Source: Halostagnicola larsenii XH-48
GTDB taxonomy: Archaea; Halobacteriota; Halobacteria; Halobacteriales; Natrialbaceae
Length of the DNA: 64,000 nt
Direction: 5' to 3'
NCBI RefSeq assembly: GCF_000517625.1
Contig: NZ_CP007055.1
Coordinates: forward strand, 1,674,001 to 1,738,000
The stretch's first letter is position 1. Each line of letters begins with the position of its first letter. Below the pieces are notes generated by a model. The model had not been told where the DNA came from and made no database searches. It worked only from the letters and a program-made list of their open reading frames with translations. Of this stretch, positions 9,369 through 17,786 are shown one piece after another. The position numbers and the translations under genes were made by a program.

Positions 9369-10292
9369 CTAGTTCGAGGCGGTTTCGACCAGTTCCTGCA
9401 GCCGATCGGCCGCATCAGTCGCCGTGGCACCGAAGACGAAGGTGATCGGTTCGATGCCGAACGCGCCTTCGTGATAGAGGATCTGTGGGACAGCGCCTCG
9501 GTCGCGAAACGTCGTCTCGAGGCGGTCGGCCCGATCCTCGTAACTGGCGTCGAACGCGAGTGGGTCGTACCCAAGCGATCTGGCGGCCTCGAGCAGTCGG
9601 TCGTCGGTCGCGACGTTGATCGCCCCGCGCGTGTCCGGGCCGGCCGCCTTCGCTGCCAGCAGCGCCGTCGCGACGTGGCTCGAGGCGCCGAACTCGGGAT
9701 TGGCCGGCACTTCGACGCGCCCGCTCATCGAATAGATCCGACCGGGAATCGCGGCAACGTCGGTTTCGTCGCCGGCATCCGGTAGGGCCATTCCGACGTT
9801 GGTGCCGACGTTCGGGACGTACTCGGCCATCCCCGGAATGGTCGCGAGCGTACGCGCGGCCGACCGAACGTCCGCGAGGACCTCGCGTTCTACCCGAACG
9901 TCCGTATCGAGTCCACGAACGCAGAGGTCACAGCCGAGTCCCTGCAGTTCGGGCATCTCCGTTTCGTGGAGTTCGCAGATTGGGCCCCGATCCTCGAGGC
10001 GGTGGATCAACGCGAGGAGTTCAGCGAGCGCGTCGTAGCCGTCCATCGAGCCGGTATGAATACCCTCCGCTAACCGGTCGACCGTCGCGATCGTGTCCGG
10101 ATCGTTTCGAAAGCGCCCATCGCCGCCCGCCTCACCGGCGACGTATTTGCTGATCGCGGCCTGCGTAACGCTTAGTTCGGCTGCGATTTCGTTCTGGGTC
10201 ATCCCGCGTTCAGAGAGTCGTCTCGCGAGCACCGCCCTGACCGTCGGAAGAAATCGATCGACGACGAGTTCGCTCGGCAGGACCAGCGACAT
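9369..10292 (-). CDS. thiR: ThiN-domain transcriptional regulator (ThiR-like)
   Basis: 307 residues. An N-terminal helix-turn-helix (LSERGMTQNEIAAELSVTQA, AISKYVAGEAGG; about residues 24-60) precedes a CxxC-containing segment (GLGCDLCVRG). The C-terminal ThiN domain (about residues 130-305) has YVPNVGTNVGMALPDA and ITFVFGATATDAA. ThiN on its own is thiamine-phosphate synthase; HTH-ThiN fusions act as thiamine-responsive regulators in archaea (ThiR). I infer that it senses thiamine phosphate and controls thiamine genes, none of which are in the window. It is divergent from a tiny membrane protein gene 66 bases away. Confidence 0.8.
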   Translation of the reverse strand: MSLVLPSELVVDRFLPTVRAVLARRLSERGMTQNEIAAELSVTQAAISKYVAGEAGGDGRFRNDPDTIATVDRLAEGIHTGSMDGYDALAELLALIHRLEDRGPICELHETEMPELQGLGCDLCVRGLDTDVRVEREVLADVRSAARTLATIPGMAEYVPNVGTNVGMALPDAGDETDVAAIPGRIYSMSGRVEVPANPEFGASSHVATALLAAKAAGPDTRGAINVATDDRLLEAARSLGYDPLAFDASYEDRADRLETTFRDRGAVPQILYHEGAFGIEPITFVFGATATDAADRLQELVETASN

Positions 10293-10358
10293 TTGCTCGA
10301 GGGTTGTAGTGACAGGGCCATAAGTCCGACTACACTGCTCGAGACGACCGAGCGATCA

Positions 10359-10538
10359 ATGACGAGAAAGCAACGAAAGACATACCTGTCGAGACTCGAC
10401 AGTGAACGTATGAGACAGTATCTCTTCTCGTTCGAAGAAGGACAAATCCCGCCTGCGGTGATGCTAGCCACCGGCCTTCTGTTCGCGATTTTCGCGGTCG
10501 GGATCGTCTACCAGGTGCTCACTGCGCTTGTTCTCTGA
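10359..10538 (+). CDS. Small single-helix membrane protein
   Basis: 59 residues from ATG at 10359. A basic/charged N-terminal half (MTRKQRKTYLSRLDSERMRQ, then YLFSFEEGQIPP) precedes one hydrophobic helix (AVMLATGLLFAIFAVGIVYQ). An upstream in-frame ATG at 10293 lies in the promoter region of the divergent regulator and adds a non-acidic leader, so the shorter start is preferred. Family not recognised; the layout suggests a cytoplasmic N-terminus with a C-terminal anchor. Confidence 0.65.
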   Translation: MTRKQRKTYLSRLDSERMRQYLFSFEEGQIPPAVMLATGLLFAIFAVGIVYQVLTALVL

Positions 10539-10606
10539 AGCGAACGCAACAGTATCGGTCTGCGTGACTGTGTCGATCACTTACATAGAATCTCGGGAAG
10601 ACAGGT

Positions 10607-10612
10607 ATTAAG
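10607..10612 (+). promoter_or_regulatory. TATA box for mevalonate kinase
   Basis: TATTAA within GGTATTAAGCC lies 25-30 bases before the ATG at 10637, the spacing expected for a leaderless haloarchaeal transcript. Confidence 0.55.
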
Positions 10613-10636
10613 CCGGGAGACGCGAATCTGTCGATA

Positions 10637-11623
10637 ATGGCACTCTCGAGCGCTCCCGGGAAGGTGTATCTCTTTGGGGAGCACGCAGTCGTCTACGGCG
10701 AGCCCGCGGTTCCGTGTGCGATCGAGCAACGAGCGCGAGTCGGCGTCGAACGGCGTGACGACGAGAAGATCCGAGTCGAAGCGGAGGACCTCAGCCTCGA
10801 CGGGTTTACCGTCGAGTACGGTGGACGGACCGAAGACGAGCCCGATATCGACGTTTCCGAGTCGCTGCTCGCAGCCGCGACGGGCTACGTCGACGAGGCA
10901 ATTTCGCAGGTCCGGTCCGTGACCGGAGAGGAGGACGTCGGCTTCGACGTCACCATCGAGAGCGACATCCCGCTGGGGGCGGGGCTCGGTTCGTCCGCTG
11001 CCGTCGCCGTCGCCGCGATCGACGCGGGAACGCGCGAACTTGGAACCACGCTCGAGGCCGAAGAGATCGCAGACCGAGCGTTTCGAACCGAATACGAGGT
11101 ACAGGACGGGCAGGCCTCAAGGGCGGACACGTTCTGTTCGGCGACCGGCGGCGCGGTTCGCGTCGAGGGCGACGACTGTCGGACGATCGACGCGCCCGAT
11201 CTACCGATCGTGATCGGATTCGACGGCGGCGCGGGCGATACCGGAAAGCTCGTCTCCGCTGTCCGTGATCTCCGCGCGGAGTACGAATTTGCATCCAACA
11301 CCGTCGATTCGATCGGAAACATCGTCCGGAACGGTGAGCAGGCACTCGAGAACGGTGACGTGGAGGAACTCGGTCGGTTGATGAACTTCAACCACGGCTT
11401 GCTCTCGGCGCTTGGGGTCTCGTCCCGATCGCTCGACGCGATGGTCTGGGCGGCACGCGATGCCGATGCCTACGGCGCGAAACTGACGGGTTCGGGCGGT
11501 GGCGGCTGTATCGTTGCACTCGATCCCACCGAAGCGACAGAAACGGCGCTGAAGTTCACGCCCGGCTGTGAAGACGCGTTCCGAGCGGAACTCGCGGACG
11601 AGGGAGTGTGTCGACTCGAATGA
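10637..11623 (+). CDS. mvk: Mevalonate kinase
   Basis: 328 residues, GHMP kinase; phosphorylates mevalonate for isoprenoid (ether-lipid) synthesis. SAPGKVYLFGEHAVVYGEPA begins at about residue 4, the ATP loop IPLGAGLGSSAAVAVAA lies near residues 112-128, and GAKLTGSGGGGCIVAL is the third GHMP motif near the C-terminus. Its TGA overlaps the ATG of isopentenyl phosphate kinase. A close TATA box suggests a leaderless mRNA. Confidence 0.95.
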   Translation: MALSSAPGKVYLFGEHAVVYGEPAVPCAIEQRARVGVERRDDEKIRVEAEDLSLDGFTVEYGGRTEDEPDIDVSESLLAAATGYVDEAISQVRSVTGEEDVGFDVTIESDIPLGAGLGSSAAVAVAAIDAGTRELGTTLEAEEIADRAFRTEYEVQDGQASRADTFCSATGGAVRVEGDDCRTIDAPDLPIVIGFDGGAGDTGKLVSAVRDLRAEYEFASNTVDSIGNIVRNGEQALENGDVEELGRLMNFNHGLLSALGVSSRSLDAMVWAARDADAYGAKLTGSGGGGCIVALDPTEATETALKFTPGCEDAFRAELADEGVCRLE

Positions 11624-12372
11624 GCGCGACGATTCTGAAACTCGGCGGAAGCGTTGTCACCGACAAGGAACGACCGGAAACGCTCGACGGACCGGCGCTC
11701 GAGAGATCGGCGGCCGCGGTCGCGTCGGCGCTCGCCGAGGGGGCCCTCGAAGACGGGCTGGTCATCGTCCACGGCGGCGGTAGCTTCGGGCATCACCACG
11801 CGAGCGAACACGGCGTCACGACGACCGAGGGGACCGACGAAATCGGAGCGGTAACGGATATTCACGGTGCGATGGAGACCTTAAACCGGTTCGTACTCTC
11901 TCGACTCCACGAACAGGACGTGCCCGCAGTTCCCGTCCATCCGTTCTCGACGGCCTACCGAGACGAGGCGGGAACGCTTCACCTACCCACTGGACAGATT
12001 GACGCGATGCTCGAAGCAGGATTCGTTCCCGTACTCTACGGAGACATCGTCGCGACGGCTGAGTCGGGTGCAACGATTATCAGCGGCGACGAACTGGTCA
12101 CCCACCTGGCTCGAGCGCTCGGCGCAGACCGCGTCGGACTCTGTTCGACCGTTCCCGGCGTACTCGACGAGGATGGTGCGGTCGTCGACCGAATCACGTC
12201 GTTCGAAGACGTGGATGCGATTCTCGGTGAAAGCGAGGCGACGGACGTGACGGGCGGCATGGCGGGGAAGGTCCGAACGCTGCTCGAGCTCGAGGCCCCG
12301 GCGTCGATCTTCGGCCTGGAGTCGATCGACTCGTTTCTGGCTGGCGACGCAGTGGGGACGTCAATCGAGTAA
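11620..12372 (+). CDS. ipk: Isopentenyl phosphate kinase
   Basis: 250 residues from the coupled ATG at 11620 (an in-frame start four codons upstream lies inside mvk). The amino-acid-kinase fold shows LKLGGSVVTDKE (residues 5-16), HGGGSFGHHHASEHGV with the family's catalytic histidine, YGDIVATAESGATIISGDEL, and the C-terminal TDVTGGMAGKVRTLLEL. IPK phosphorylates isopentenyl phosphate to isopentenyl diphosphate in the archaeal mevalonate route. Adjacency to mvk and, further downstream, prenyl diphosphate synthase supports this. Confidence 0.95.
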   Translation: MSATILKLGGSVVTDKERPETLDGPALERSAAAVASALAEGALEDGLVIVHGGGSFGHHHASEHGVTTTEGTDEIGAVTDIHGAMETLNRFVLSRLHEQDVPAVPVHPFSTAYRDEAGTLHLPTGQIDAMLEAGFVPVLYGDIVATAESGATIISGDELVTHLARALGADRVGLCSTVPGVLDEDGAVVDRITSFEDVDAILGESEATDVTGGMAGKVRTLLELEAPASIFGLESIDSFLAGDAVGTSIE

Positions 12373-12461
12373 GCTGGAGTCGAATTTGACCCGTCGATAG
12401 GCGGGAGAGCGTGACAGTCGTTGCTGGGGCCACTGACAACGAATTATCCCAACCCACTGCG

Positions 12462-12468
12462 TTTTTAA
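12462..12468 (+). promoter_or_regulatory. TATA-like box upstream of the RNase J leader
   Basis: TTTTTAA preceded by CCCACTGCG. A start about 25-30 bases downstream falls near 12490-12495, which gives a leader of about 175 nt before the RNase J ATG. Confidence 0.45.
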
Positions 12469-12491
12469 CACCCCGGCGTGTACAATGGAAT

Positions 12492-12669
12492 ACCGAAACC
12501 CGCGGGCAAGTGCGTTCGCGACTCACAGCGGTACTGTGGGTTCGAACGGAGGAACGGCCTCCGCGAGCGCATAGCGGGATGGCCGACGTGCTGTAAGACG
12601 CCGGGGCCGAGAAACAGGAGTCCGCGGACCGTTTCGTTGAGAGTCCACGCGGCTTTCAGTGCTACAATC
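12492..12669 (+). ncRNA. Structured leader or candidate small RNA upstream of RNase J
   Basis: About 178 nt between a TATA-like box and the RNase J ATG. It is open in the RNase J frame from 12478, but the predicted peptide is basic and Cys/Pro/Arg-rich, unlike haloarchaeal protein. I see three hairpins: ACTCACAG/CTGTGGGT (12521-12528 with 12534-12541, one G-U), CGGAGG/CCTCCG (12547-12552 with 12558-12563), and CCGCG-GAC/GTC-CA-CGCGG (12622-12653). The loop of the third contains TTGAGAG, reminiscent of a kink-turn. ACA occurs at 12614-12616 and 12664-12666, the latter three bases before the ATG, which is H/ACA-like. The guide target was not found, so the class is open. Confidence 0.45.
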
Positions 12670-14019
12670 ATGGAAATCGAAATTGCAACTATTGGCGGTT
12701 ACGAAGAAGTCGGACGGCAGATGACTGCCGTTCGCGCAGGGAACGACGTCGTCATCTTCGATATGGGTCTGAACCTCTCGAAGGTTCTCATCCACGACAA
12801 CGTCGAGACCGAACGGATGCACAGCCTCGACCTGATCGACATGGGCGCGATTCCCGACGATCGGATCATGTCCGAACTCGAGGGTGACGTACAGGCCATC
12901 GTCCCGACACACGGCCACCTCGACCACATCGGTGCCATCTCGAAACTGGCTCACCGATACAACGCACCGGTCGTCGCGACGCCGTTTACGATCGAACTCG
13001 TCAAACAACAGATCGAAGGCGAACAGAAGTTCGGCGTCGAAAACGACCTCGTCAAGATGAGCGCCGGCGAGACGATGACCATCGGCGACGAGGGCGTCGA
13101 ACTCGAGTTCGTCAACGTGACCCACTCGATCATCGACGCGATCAACCCGGTCCTCCACACGCCCGAAGGCGCTATCGTCTACGGTCTCGACAAGCGGATG
13201 GACCACACGCCGGTCGTCGGCGACCCGATCGACATGAAGCGGTTCCGAGAGATCGGCCGCGAAGGCGAAGGCGTCCTCTGTTACATCGAGGACTGTACTA
13301 ACGCGAACAAGAAGGGGCGAACGCCCTCCGAGAACGTCGCGCGTGAACACCTCCGAGACGTCCTCTACAGCATGGAGGACTACGACGGCGGGATCGTGGC
13401 CACGACGTTCTCGAGTCACATTTCGCGCGTGACGAGTCTCGTCGAGTTCGCCAAGGACATCGGCCGCCAGCCGGTCTTGCTGGGCCGATCGATGGAGAAG
13501 TACTCGGGAACCGCAGAACGGCTCGACTTCGTCGACTTCCCGGACGATCTGGGCATGTTCGGCCACCGCAAGTCGGTCGACCGGACGTTCAAACGGATCA
13601 TGAACGAAGGCAAGGAGAACTACCTGCCCGTTGTCACCGGCCATCAGGGCGAACCGCGCGCGATGCTCACCCGTATGGCTCGGGGCGAAACGCCGTACGA
13701 ACTGGACGACGGCGACAAGGTCGTCTTCTCCGCTCGCGTCATCCCAGAACCGACGAACGAGGGACAGCGGTATCAGGCCGAGCGATTGCTCGGTATGCAA
13801 GGCGCGCGAATCTACGACGAAATCCACGTGTCCGGCCACCTCAATCAGGAGGGCCACTACACGATGCTCGACGCGCTCGAACCACAGAACATCATTCCGG
13901 CCCACCAGGATCTCAAGGGTCTGTCGGGCTACGTCAATCTCTGTCAGGGAGAGGGCTACAAACTTGGTAGGGATCTCCACGTCTCGAGCAACGGAAACAT
14001 CATCCAGCTAGTCGATTGA
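12670..14019 (+). CDS. rnj: Ribonuclease J (MBL/beta-CASP 5'-3' exoribonuclease)
   Basis: 449 residues from ATG at 12670 ([18 protein letters not shown]). Metallo-beta-lactamase motif THGHLDHIG lies near residues 79-87, and the beta-CASP domain includes [12 protein letters not shown] and [13 protein letters not shown]. The C-terminal [20 protein letters not shown] carries the last metal-binding histidines. Archaeal RNase J degrades RNA 5' to 3' with preference for monophosphate ends. The upstream in-frame extension from 12478 is rejected because it runs through the structured leader. idsA begins one base after the stop. Confidence 0.95.
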   Translation: MEIEIATIGGYEEVGRQMTAVRAGNDVVIFDMGLNLSKVLIHDNVETERMHSLDLIDMGAIPDDRIMSELEGDVQAIVPTHGHLDHIGAISKLAHRYNAPVVATPFTIELVKQQIEGEQKFGVENDLVKMSAGETMTIGDEGVELEFVNVTHSIIDAINPVLHTPEGAIVYGLDKRMDHTPVVGDPIDMKRFREIGREGEGVLCYIEDCTNANKKGRTPSENVAREHLRDVLYSMEDYDGGIVATTFSSHISRVTSLVEFAKDIGRQPVLLGRSMEKYSGTAERLDFVDFPDDLGMFGHRKSVDRTFKRIMNEGKENYLPVVTGHQGEPRAMLTRMARGETPYELDDGDKVVFSARVIPEPTNEGQRYQAERLLGMQGARIYDEIHVSGHLNQEGHYTMLDALEPQNIIPAHQDLKGLSGYVNLCQGEGYKLGRDLHVSSNGNIIQLVD

Positions 14020-14020
14020 T

Positions 14021-15070
14021 ATGACCACTTCAGAGGCGAGAGAACAAGCCGTGCTCGAGGGTGTTCGCAAGCGACGCGAACAGGTCAACGAGGCTATTCC
14101 CGACGAGTTACCGATTCAGCGACCCGAACGGCTCTACGAAGCGTCCAGGTACTTACTCGATGCCGGCGGAAAACGGCTCCGTCCTGCAGTGTTGCTAACG
14201 ACTGCAGAAGCACTCGCGGATGTCGAGCCGCTTTCGACCTCGTATCGAGAGTTCCCGTCGCTGGCGGACGGGAGTGTCGATATGATGGCCGCCGCCGTGA
14301 GCGTCGAAGTGATTCAGTCGTTCACGCTGATTCACGACGATATCATGGACGACGACGACCTTCGACGGGGCGTTCCGGCGGTCCACAAGGAATACGACCT
14401 CGAGACGGCAATCCTCGCCGGCGATACGCTCTACTCGAAGGCGTTCGAGATCATGCTCGAGGCGGGTGCCGACCCGGACCGAATCGTCGAAGCGCTCGAC
14501 ATCCTCGCGACGACCTGTACGAAGATTTGCGAGGGCCAATCGCTCGATGTCACCTTCGAACAGCGCAAAGACGTCACGCCCGAAGAGTACCTCGAGATGG
14601 TCGAACAGAAGACCGCGGTACTGTACGCGGCGTCGGCGTGCCTTCCGGCCGTCCTGATGGGGGCTGACGAGGAAACTGTCGACGCACTCTATGGGTACGG
14701 ACTCGACATCGGCCGCGCCTTCCAGATTCAAGACGACGTCCTCGATCTCACGGTGCCGAGTGAGAAACTCGGCAAGCAGCGGGGCAGCGACCTCGTTGAG
14801 AACAAACAGACGCTCATCACCGTCCACGCCCGTAAGCGGGGCGTGAACGTCGAGGAACTGCTCGATACGGTCACGGTCGAAACCGTCACCGAAGCCGAAA
14901 TCGACGACGCGGTCGCCGAACTCGAGGCGGTCGGGTCGATCTCGTACGCGAACGAGACGGCTCGAGATCTCGTCGCACAGGGGAAAGATCGCCTGGAAGT
15001 GGTGCCGGACAACGAGGCGCGCGAACAGCTGTGTGAACTCGCTGATTACCTGATCGAACGCGGCTACTGA
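14021..15070 (+). CDS. idsA: Geranylgeranyl/farnesyl diphosphate synthase
   Basis: 349 residues, trans-prenyltransferase that builds the C15-C25 chains of archaeal lipids. First Asp-rich motif DDIMDDDDLRRG starts near residue 106; the second, QDDVLD, is near residue 236. LLDAGGKRLRPAVLL and TAILAGDTLYSKAFE are also typical (the window reads ETAILAGD). It lies one base after RNase J, and with mvk and ipk upstream forms an isoprenoid cluster. Chain length cannot be read reliably from the sequence. Confidence 0.93.
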   Translation: MTTSEAREQAVLEGVRKRREQVNEAIPDELPIQRPERLYEASRYLLDAGGKRLRPAVLLTTAEALADVEPLSTSYREFPSLADGSVDMMAAAVSVEVIQSFTLIHDDIMDDDDLRRGVPAVHKEYDLETAILAGDTLYSKAFEIMLEAGADPDRIVEALDILATTCTKICEGQSLDVTFEQRKDVTPEEYLEMVEQKTAVLYAASACLPAVLMGADEETVDALYGYGLDIGRAFQIQDDVLDLTVPSEKLGKQRGSDLVENKQTLITVHARKRGVNVEELLDTVTVETVTEAEIDDAVAELEAVGSISYANETARDLVAQGKDRLEVVPDNEAREQLCELADYLIERGY

Positions 15071-15190
15071 CCGGGCTCGGACTATTTCGATTTGGCTGTC
15101 CTCACCGATCGGCCAGTGACGCCCGTGGCTCGCTCTACGAACGAGCCGACACCGCGACAGTTTTGGGCCGCCCGCGAATAGTCACGCCTC

Positions 15191-16909
15191 ATGGACGAGG
15201 ATCTACGCGAACGCGTCGAGCGCGAAGCCGAGAAACACGCGCTATTGAACGCGGTGAAACACGAGAGCGATGCGAACGTCGGTGCGGTCATGGGACCGTT
15301 GATGGGCGAAAACCCGACGTTCCGGGAGCACGCCGATGCGATTCCCGGCGTCGTTGGCGGCGTCGTCAACGAGGTCAATGGACTCGGACACGACGATCGA
15401 CGCACGCGTCTCGAGACCCTCGCACCCGAACAGCTGGCCGAGATCGAGGCCGAAGACGAGGGCGAGGACCATCCCCTCGGCGACCTACCGAACTTCGAGG
15501 AGTACGACGAGATCCGAATGCGGTGTGCACCGAATCCGAACGGTCCGTGGCACATGGGTCACGCGCGCATGCCGGCCGTTATCGGGACGTACAAGGAGCG
15601 ATACGACGGCTGGTTCTGTGTCCGGTTCGACGACACCGACCCCGAGACGAAGCGGCCGGACCTCGACGCCTACGACGCGATCCTCGAGGATACCGAGTAC
15701 CTCGGGTTCGAACCCGACGCGACGTTCAAGGCGAGCGACCGTCTCGAGATCTACTACGATCACGCGCGGAAACTGATCGAGATGGGCGGAGCCTACACCT
15801 GTTCGTGCTCCGGCGAGGAATTTAGCGATCTCAAGAACGACGGCGAGGCGTGCCCGCATCGGGAGAAAGACCCCGAGACGATTCTCGACGAGTTCGAAGA
15901 CATGATCGCGGGTATCTACGACAGCGGCGAGATGGTCCTCCGGGTCAAAACCGACATCGAACACAAGAACCCGGCGCTTCGGGACTGGGTCGCGTTCCGG
16001 ATGATCGATACACCACATCCCCGCGAAGAGGCCGCGGAGTTCCGTTGCTGGCCGATGCTCGACTTCCAATCCGGAATCGACGACCACATCATCGACATCA
16101 CCCACATCATCCGCGGAATCGACCTGCAGGATTCGGCCAAACGTCAGCGCTTCGTCTACGAGTACTTCGGCTGGGAGTATCCCGAAGTCATCCACTGGGG
16201 CCACGTCAACGTCGACGAGTACGACTGCAAGATGAGCACGTCGACGATCAAAGCGCTGATCGCCGAGGGCGAACTCGACGGCTGGGACGATCCCCGCGCC
16301 CCGACGCTGCGGAGCCTCCGCCGGCGCGGGATCCGCGGCGAGGCGATCACCGAGGCGATGGTCCAGTTGGGAACGTCGACGAGCGACGTGGACCTCGCGA
16401 TGAGTTCGGTGTACGCCGCGAATCGGGACCGAATCGACGAGGAGACGGATCGGCGCTTTCTCGTCCGCGACGGAAACCAGATCCCCCTCGGCGGCAGCCC
16501 CCCCGACGAGGCGACTCCGCCGTTGCATCCGAACCACGAGGACCGCGGCGTTCGCGAGATTCCGGTCGGCGATTCCGTGCTCCTCGAGCCCGACGATCTC
16601 CCGGATCCGGAAGAGCGAATCTGGCTGAAAGGACTGGGGTGTTTCCAGTACACTCGAGGGACCCTCCAGTACACGGGTGAAGAGATCGACGTGGTTCGGG
16701 AGGGTGACGTCGACGTGATCCACTGGGTACCCGCCGCCGAGAGCGTCCCGGTCCGAATGCGGACCATCGACAGCGACGTGACCGGTCGCGCGGAGCCGGC
16801 AGTCGCGGATCTCGAGTCTGACGAGATGGTCCAGTTCGAGCGCATCGGGTTCGCGCGGATCGACCGACACGAGGAAGACGAGACCGTGACCTATTACGCC
16901 CACCCGTAG
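15191..16909 (+). CDS. gltX: Glutamyl-tRNA synthetase (archaeal type)
   Basis: 572 residues, class I synthetase. The HIGH motif appears as PNPNGPWHMGHARMP (near residue 115-130) and the KMSKS motif as KMSTSTIKAL (near residue 347). An N-terminal archaeal/eukaryotic-type helical domain and a beta-barrel anticodon domain (PLHPNHEDRGVREIPVGDSV onward) flank the catalytic core. Archaea use a non-discriminating GluRS with GatDE amidation, so it probably also charges tRNA-Gln. It converges with the small zinc-protein gene at 16954. Confidence 0.95.
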   Translation: MDEDLRERVEREAEKHALLNAVKHESDANVGAVMGPLMGENPTFREHADAIPGVVGGVVNEVNGLGHDDRRTRLETLAPEQLAEIEAEDEGEDHPLGDLPNFEEYDEIRMRCAPNPNGPWHMGHARMPAVIGTYKERYDGWFCVRFDDTDPETKRPDLDAYDAILEDTEYLGFEPDATFKASDRLEIYYDHARKLIEMGGAYTCSCSGEEFSDLKNDGEACPHREKDPETILDEFEDMIAGIYDSGEMVLRVKTDIEHKNPALRDWVAFRMIDTPHPREEAAEFRCWPMLDFQSGIDDHIIDITHIIRGIDLQDSAKRQRFVYEYFGWEYPEVIHWGHVNVDEYDCKMSTSTIKALIAEGELDGWDDPRAPTLRSLRRRGIRGEAITEAMVQLGTSTSDVDLAMSSVYAANRDRIDEETDRRFLVRDGNQIPLGGSPPDEATPPLHPNHEDRGVREIPVGDSVLLEPDDLPDPEERIWLKGLGCFQYTRGTLQYTGEEIDVVREGDVDVIHWVPAAESVPVRMRTIDSDVTGRAEPAVADLESDEMVQFERIGFARIDRHEEDETVTYYAHP

Positions 16910-16953
16910 TCGCGATTCAAATTCGTTCTCGGGGGCGTCAGAGCGTCCGTTTT

Positions 16954-17124
16954 TCAGTCCTCCTCGAGCAAGTCGTCCGCGCTATCCGGCAACGGGTCCG
17001 GGACGATACCGTCTTTTCGAGCGAGCACGCGAGCGTGTGGTGCACAGACCGCTCGATTTTCCTCCCAGGGGATGTGGAGCAAGACCGCGGCAATCTGATC
17101 GCACTCGTTCTCGGAGCAGATCAT
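16954..17124 (-). CDS. Small putative zinc-binding protein
   Basis: 56 residues from ATG at 17124. MICSENECDQIAAVLLHIPW is followed by VCAPHARVLARKDGI and an acidic tail. Cys3, Cys8, Cys27 and His30 could form one zinc site (C-x4-C ... C-x2-H). A longer in-frame extension exists upstream but it overlaps the DUF456 gene antisense and is Arg-rich, so it is rejected. Function unknown; many haloarchaeal genomes carry small zinc-finger proteins of this size. Confidence 0.6.
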   Translation of the reverse strand: MICSENECDQIAAVLLHIPWEENRAVCAPHARVLARKDGIVPDPLPDSADDLLEED

Positions 17125-17240
17125 ACGGGAGAGATTGACTGTCACACATTTAGTCTTTCCCTGAACCGGCTCGAGAGGGTGCGTTCGCACATGCTGGGTT
17201 CGCAGACGCTGGAAACGACTCGTGGCTAACCAAGGCGGCG

Positions 17241-17726
17241 TCAAAAGAGCGCAACTGCGATAACGAAGCCGAACAGAATAGACGCCGTGAGCAACACCTG
17301 TATCGCCGTCGACGCGAGAATGCCAGCCGTCGCGTAGGCCGCAGACCGAACGCTTCGGTCGAGCGTGCCGCCCTGAACGATCTCGAGAACGAAGACGGTT
17401 CCGAACAGTCCGACCAGCAGTCCGAGCGGTCCGGTGACGATCATCAACAGAATTCCGACGACCGCGCTCGCCGCGGTCGTTTTCCAGGACGCCCCGCCCG
17501 CTCGAGCGGCGATCGCCCCGCCGAGAAACTCCGCGAGTATCGCAAGTACTCCCAAAAACGTGAGGACGACGAGTGCGAGCGGCCCCGGTTCCGTGAACCC
17601 GGACCCCCACCAGTAGAGAAAGAGTCCGACGAGCGAGAGCGATCCACCGGGGACCAACGGGACGACCGTCCCGATGACGCCGCCGATCAGCAACGCGATT
17701 GCGAGCAGCGAGAGCGCATCCACCAT
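17241..17726 (-). CDS. DUF456 family membrane protein
   Basis: 161 residues, four or five hydrophobic helices joined by short Gly-rich turns (GVIGTVVPLVPGGSLSLVGL; AILAEFLGGAIAARAGGAS; GILLMIVTGPLGLLVGLFGT). The glycine-zipper pattern PLVPGG and GPLGLLVG is characteristic of DUF456. No function is established. It shares the strand with tmcA, 60 bases downstream of it. Confidence 0.8.
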   Translation of the reverse strand: MVDALSLLAIALLIGGVIGTVVPLVPGGSLSLVGLFLYWWGSGFTEPGPLALVVLTFLGVLAILAEFLGGAIAARAGGASWKTTAASAVVGILLMIVTGPLGLLVGLFGTVFVLEIVQGGTLDRSVRSAAYATAGILASTAIQVLLTASILFGFVIAVALF

Positions 17727-17786
17727 ACTCGGTTCGAGTCGGGAACCCCCAAAGCAGTACCGCCTCGAACGGACGATCGCACTCGG

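Noticed and set aside
12478-12669. In-frame N-terminal extension of RNase J
   Set aside because: Basic, Cys/Pro/Arg-rich peptide that overlaps stable hairpins; RNase J homologues start at [10 protein letters not shown].
12492-12669. RNase J leader as RNase P RNA or tRNA
   Set aside because: Too short for archaeal RNase P RNA and lacks its conserved core words; GGTTCGAAC occurs but no acceptor or anticodon stem fits.
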